This document shows, piece after piece, positions 60,451 to 64,000 of a DNA stretch of 64,000 nt (position 1 is its first letter; each line of letters opens with the position of its first letter). A program made the translations under genes and the position numbers. Where the stretch lies: NCBI RefSeq assembly GCF_037975245.1, contig NC_092571.1:1530501-1594500 (forward strand), read 5' to 3'. The DNA is from Apostichopus japonicus (Eukaryota > Echinodermata > Holothuroidea > Aspidochirotida > Stichopodidae). The notes beneath the pieces are model-generated. The model was given only the letters and a program-made list of their open reading frames with translations. It was not told the DNA's origin and did no database searches.

Positions 60451-63400
60451 AAGGGGGTGTGCATTCAGGCGTTAAGAGACTAAGAGAGCTGGTCTTTTCA
60501 AAGTGTGGGAATTTCAAGTGCTCTCTATGTATAGTCCCTACATATAACAACTGTGGAATTTACAAGGAAACAGTTGGTCTGTATTGATTGTGCTCATTCA
60601 TTTTTTTATTTGGATGGTTTAATTTCCAAGACGGGTCTGAACTGTATTTTCCACTGGGATAATCCATTCACTAGCAGTCAACAATGTGAACATAATAGCC
60701 ATGGAATCATATTGAAGACTAAATATATAAACAAATTCTGGTGTGGTTTTTCTGGGGCATCGAAGAGATATTATCTGTTTCAGGGAAAAGCAAAGTGTGC
60801 AATTTACCTCCACAATTGGAATATACTGGAGCTAGTGAACATCGGACTTGTGGCATTTCTGTGGGATCAAGCAATTATCGCTTCAGTTACAGGAATCTCA
60901 TTTGGAATTGTTTCAATGTTGCAAAATTTTGACCTGTGTAAAAATGGTGTTCTCACGAGTCAAGCAAATGCGAAGAAGTTTACGATGGTGAGTAAATTAA
61001 GCACTAAGCAAGCTAGGGTATGGGGGAATGAAGGGGGAGGGGAGGGGAATGAAGGGATGGGGCTGGGAGAGGGAAGGGAAGGAGAGGAGAGGGGAAAGTT
61101 AGGGGGGAGGCCTGGTTAGCTGGAGAGGCTACTAGGGAGTAGACTTCTAAAGATGTTGGATGAAAAGTTTTATCATATATGGCATGGACTTGCCATTCTT
61201 ATTGTTGGTAGTGTGGGTATGATGATGGTATGATGGCCATTAAACTGTCTGACTGTTATAATGGTCGATGAAATGTACCTGAGTTGTATGGGTACTTAAT
61301 GAAAAAGAAAACTGGTGGTAATTAAACATGTTATGAATGGTTAATGAATGGAAATTACATGCAACTGTGATGTAATTTCACAGACGACAGACCGAAAGAA
61401 ACATTTAAACATTTGTGGCAACATTTTTAATAATTAGATTAATTACAGTAGTTCATTACCAAATACCCTTTGCAATACATTACCATATATCTTTGACCTT
61501 TAACCCTCCGTAACCATTCTCCCTAGCCCCCACTCGCCTCCACCTTCCCGGAGCAAATAATGTTGCATTCTTTGAAAATTGTGAAGCTTCTTTTTCATGA
61601 GTAATGTCACTGTAACTAAGTGTGAAATCTCATTGAATTATTTAGCCTTGATTATTTATTTTTTTTCCTGGTCAGACTTTTTGAAAAGGTCAAAAGGATT
61701 TGACGTTGTCTGTTTTGGTGGAAGTTGGTTGATCCAAAAAGGCATTTCACAGACCATCCTGAGTTTCTGCTTATTCCATAAAGTTTGAAAAACACTGTAT
61801 AGTTTTAAGCAAACGGTGTTAATTACCGTGATCGCTGCTATTTTCTGTTAATGATGATAGCCTGAATAGAGCTACTGTAGTGGCTCGGTATGTACACAGG
61901 GTATACAGACATTGAAAAAGCTGAATTATTTAGCCTACATCTACTTGTTGTTGATGGACCGAAATGAAAAAAAGGATACAGCATGACTCGATGGTTGCTT
62001 TTGACATTTTTATTCTTACAGCTGCTTTTCGTAGGGATTTGATTTCTCAGGTCTCCAATGAAACATGAAATGTATAAACAGTGAGTTTATTGGGCTCTTA
62101 CAGTCTCTGAAAAGAGCAGATGGCATTTTGATCTCCACAATCGGTTTCGGTATTAAGGCAGGTGGCCTTAATCCGAAGAGCAGACTATGACGCAAAGCTT
62201 ACAAGTAGCAAGTTAATAGCATTGAATACATTCAGATTCTGGCATGTGGGTTGGTGGCAATTATGTTAACTTAGAATTTATGTCAATTAAGTTCAAATAA
62301 GGTTGAGTTTTCCACTTCCGAAAACAGAACCAAAAATATACGGGCGGGGGAAAAAAAGAAAAAAAAAAGAATAAATACAAATAGATTTTTCTTTCTGGAG
62401 ATTTTTATTTTTTGAGCAGTTTAGCATTGCCAACTTAATGTTGATAATATTCTGATATTTGGTTACGAGTCAAGTATATTGCTAAGCTATGTAACAGTAA
62501 TAAGATATTGCCACAGTTATGAGTAATGACTGTATGTATATAGTACACTGAACTGGTGGATATTATAGAACAGCATAAATAATTGTATTTTATATATAGA
62601 GCTCTACTGTCTCTTTTCGCTCATGTTGAAGTCACTCCTATGAAGCATGTTGTTTTGAACAGATGTTCAAAGTTGCCCTGTTATCACTGTTGCCCAGTTG
62701 CCCTGTTGTCACTGTTATCAAGCTGCCTAGTCTATGGGTATCTTATCTGTTTGAGCTGAACTGCAAAATCAACAGAAAGTCCCTGATATTACCAATGTAA
62801 ACAATGTATGCCTTTAAACAGAATGTATACATGGGCTAGGTCATTAAATAAAAACCATCGGTGAGAGGGATCTCTCTACTATTGATATATGTATATAGCT
62901 AGTACAAGGAAATCACAATAGAGGATTTTTTCGTTTTTACAAAACTGAAATTTGCAACCCGGAAACATGGTTATGTTTTGCAGCGAGTTAAACTTCAAAT
63001 CTGAGAATCATTTTTAACGACGCCAGACATTCCATAATCTGTAAGTGCATCTGTTAACTTTCAATACTATTGTTTTGTACCATTTTTTTAAATTTGCTAT
63101 TTGTAATGGTTATTGTGCATCAGTTGTTTGGAAGTGCTATCAGAGGGGATGATGGGGGGGGGGGTGGGGTGGTGGCAAGGGGGAGGGGGTGGCATGGGAG
63201 GAAGTGTGGGAAGATGGAGGCATCTAGATGGCATGGAATCTTCCCAAGCAAAACTATATTCTTTTCCTTTGATTGTTTTTGTTTACTTTTGGTCGTCTTG
63301 CAGTCATGCACCATAGAAGACATCTTCTTGCTTAAAGTGTTGTTCGAAATCTGTTTTCATTTCCATGGTAACAATGGCCCATTCCACTTTTTGATGCCAT

Positions 63401-64000
63401 ATTATATAAAAGCTGCTAATAACATGCTGTTTTACAGTTGCCATCCACTAAGGGGAGTCCTGGATAAATTTTAAATGAAATCGTTGGCGATGTCATACCT
63501 TACTTAATTTCTCCCTCTTGTCACAGCTGTTTTGTCAAACTGTTCCTGCTGTGGCGCATATTAATGTACAATTGTAGACGATCCCGATTCGACATGCGTC
63601 ACAAAATTTGAGATTTTTATACAAGAACAGAAATGTGTGTGTTTTGGAGCCTCCTTAGATTGAATTACCTGTTAGTTAGATATTTTCTAAGTATTTTTTC
63701 AAGGCTGCTTAGTGATGATAATACAGTCGGGCTCAAATATCGATACATGTCTGTCTGCGTTTATTAAACTGGTAGGAAACAACCGAATGTTCACATCTTG
63801 CCTTTCAGTTGATAAAACTTATGTGTTCTTGTTTATTTTGAGATTTGAACGACTCCGAGATGCTGTTGATTATGCATCCGTTGCATTAGTGATGCAGATT
63901 TGCTGTCCAGATTTGTAGCATTATGATATGGTATCCGAGGTGAATTAAATTCCAAAATTGCAATTCATACTTGTAAGCAGCTTCACTGGATCTGGATAGA
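60451..64000. other. Non-coding stretch, no confident gene
   Basis: The longest non-repetitive frame of the window lies here (60553-61119 plus, 188 codons). Its last ~40 codons are a G/A-rich low-complexity tract (61018-61115). The first ~150 codons have no family I recognise, so it is not called. Other contents are an A-rich tract at 62348-62372, an 11-base oligo-G tract at 63154-63164 and an X-box-like TTCCATGGTAAC at 63361-63372. Confidence 0.4.

Noticed and set aside
60553-61119. 188-codon plus-strand frame
   Set aside because: This is the longest frame mostly off simple repeats, but its C-terminal part is a G/A-rich tract and the rest matches no family I know. There are no supporting splice or codon-bias signals. 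It would be worth a database search but is not called.
1-64000. CRISPR arrays, prokaryotic operons or phage genes
   Set aside because: Tandem repeats here lack unique spacers of constant length. There are no dense long frames with ribosome-binding sites, and the composition is that of animal non-coding DNA.

Overview
The window looks like non-coding nuclear DNA (intergenic or deep intronic) from an animal. It is AT-rich and has no prokaryotic-style gene packing. No open frame looks like a protein: almost all are under 150 codons, and the few longer ones either lie on simple-sequence arrays or lack any recognisable domain. The DNA-transposon, Penelope-like and tRNA-SINE signatures and the very frequent oligo-G/oligo-C tracts suggest a marine invertebrate, perhaps a deuterostome such as an echinoderm. 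That placement is a guess from texture, not a sequence match. I recognise no complete gene, rRNA or functional tRNA. The structure that can be supported is repetitive. Layout: (1) Five copies of one ~365-bp miniature inverted-repeat element lie at 1-257 (cut by the window edge), 14463-14826 (reverse), 25147-25502, 31394-31762 and 58976-59344. All four complete copies are bounded by TTAA and carry the same inverted ends, which is the format of T2/Kolobok or piggyBac-type elements. (2) A second, unrelated TTAA-bounded family is complete at 37560-38355, with a duplicated 3' part, and partial at 22624-22965 (reverse). (3) A complete ~371-bp non-autonomous hAT-like element lies at 57544-57914, with a perfect 8-bp target duplication. 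It inserted immediately beside a Penelope-like fragment (57399-57535) whose conserved, hammerhead-like core also occurs at 46381-46548 in reverse. (4) A ~110-bp dispersed family that I cannot name has four copies clustered at 18-28 kb. (5) Three candidate tRNA-derived SINE remnants lie at 20.3, 46.6 and 52.2 kb. (6) Many tandem arrays are present: a ~47-bp satellite with a 187-bp higher-order period (8.6-9.1 kb), a 12-nt polypurine array (15.8-16.5 kb), a 7-nt C/T array of ~450 bp (23.8-24.2 kb), a ~70-bp C-rich array (33.0-33.4 kb), a 356-bp tandem duplication (36.1-36.8 kb), a 49-bp array (53.3-53.9 kb), a 16-bp array (54.4-54.6 kb) and smaller ones. No set of genes here works together. The biology visible is layered transposon insertion and local tandem expansion. 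The best leads are the two TTAA families, the hAT/Penelope junction and the unnamed 110-bp family.
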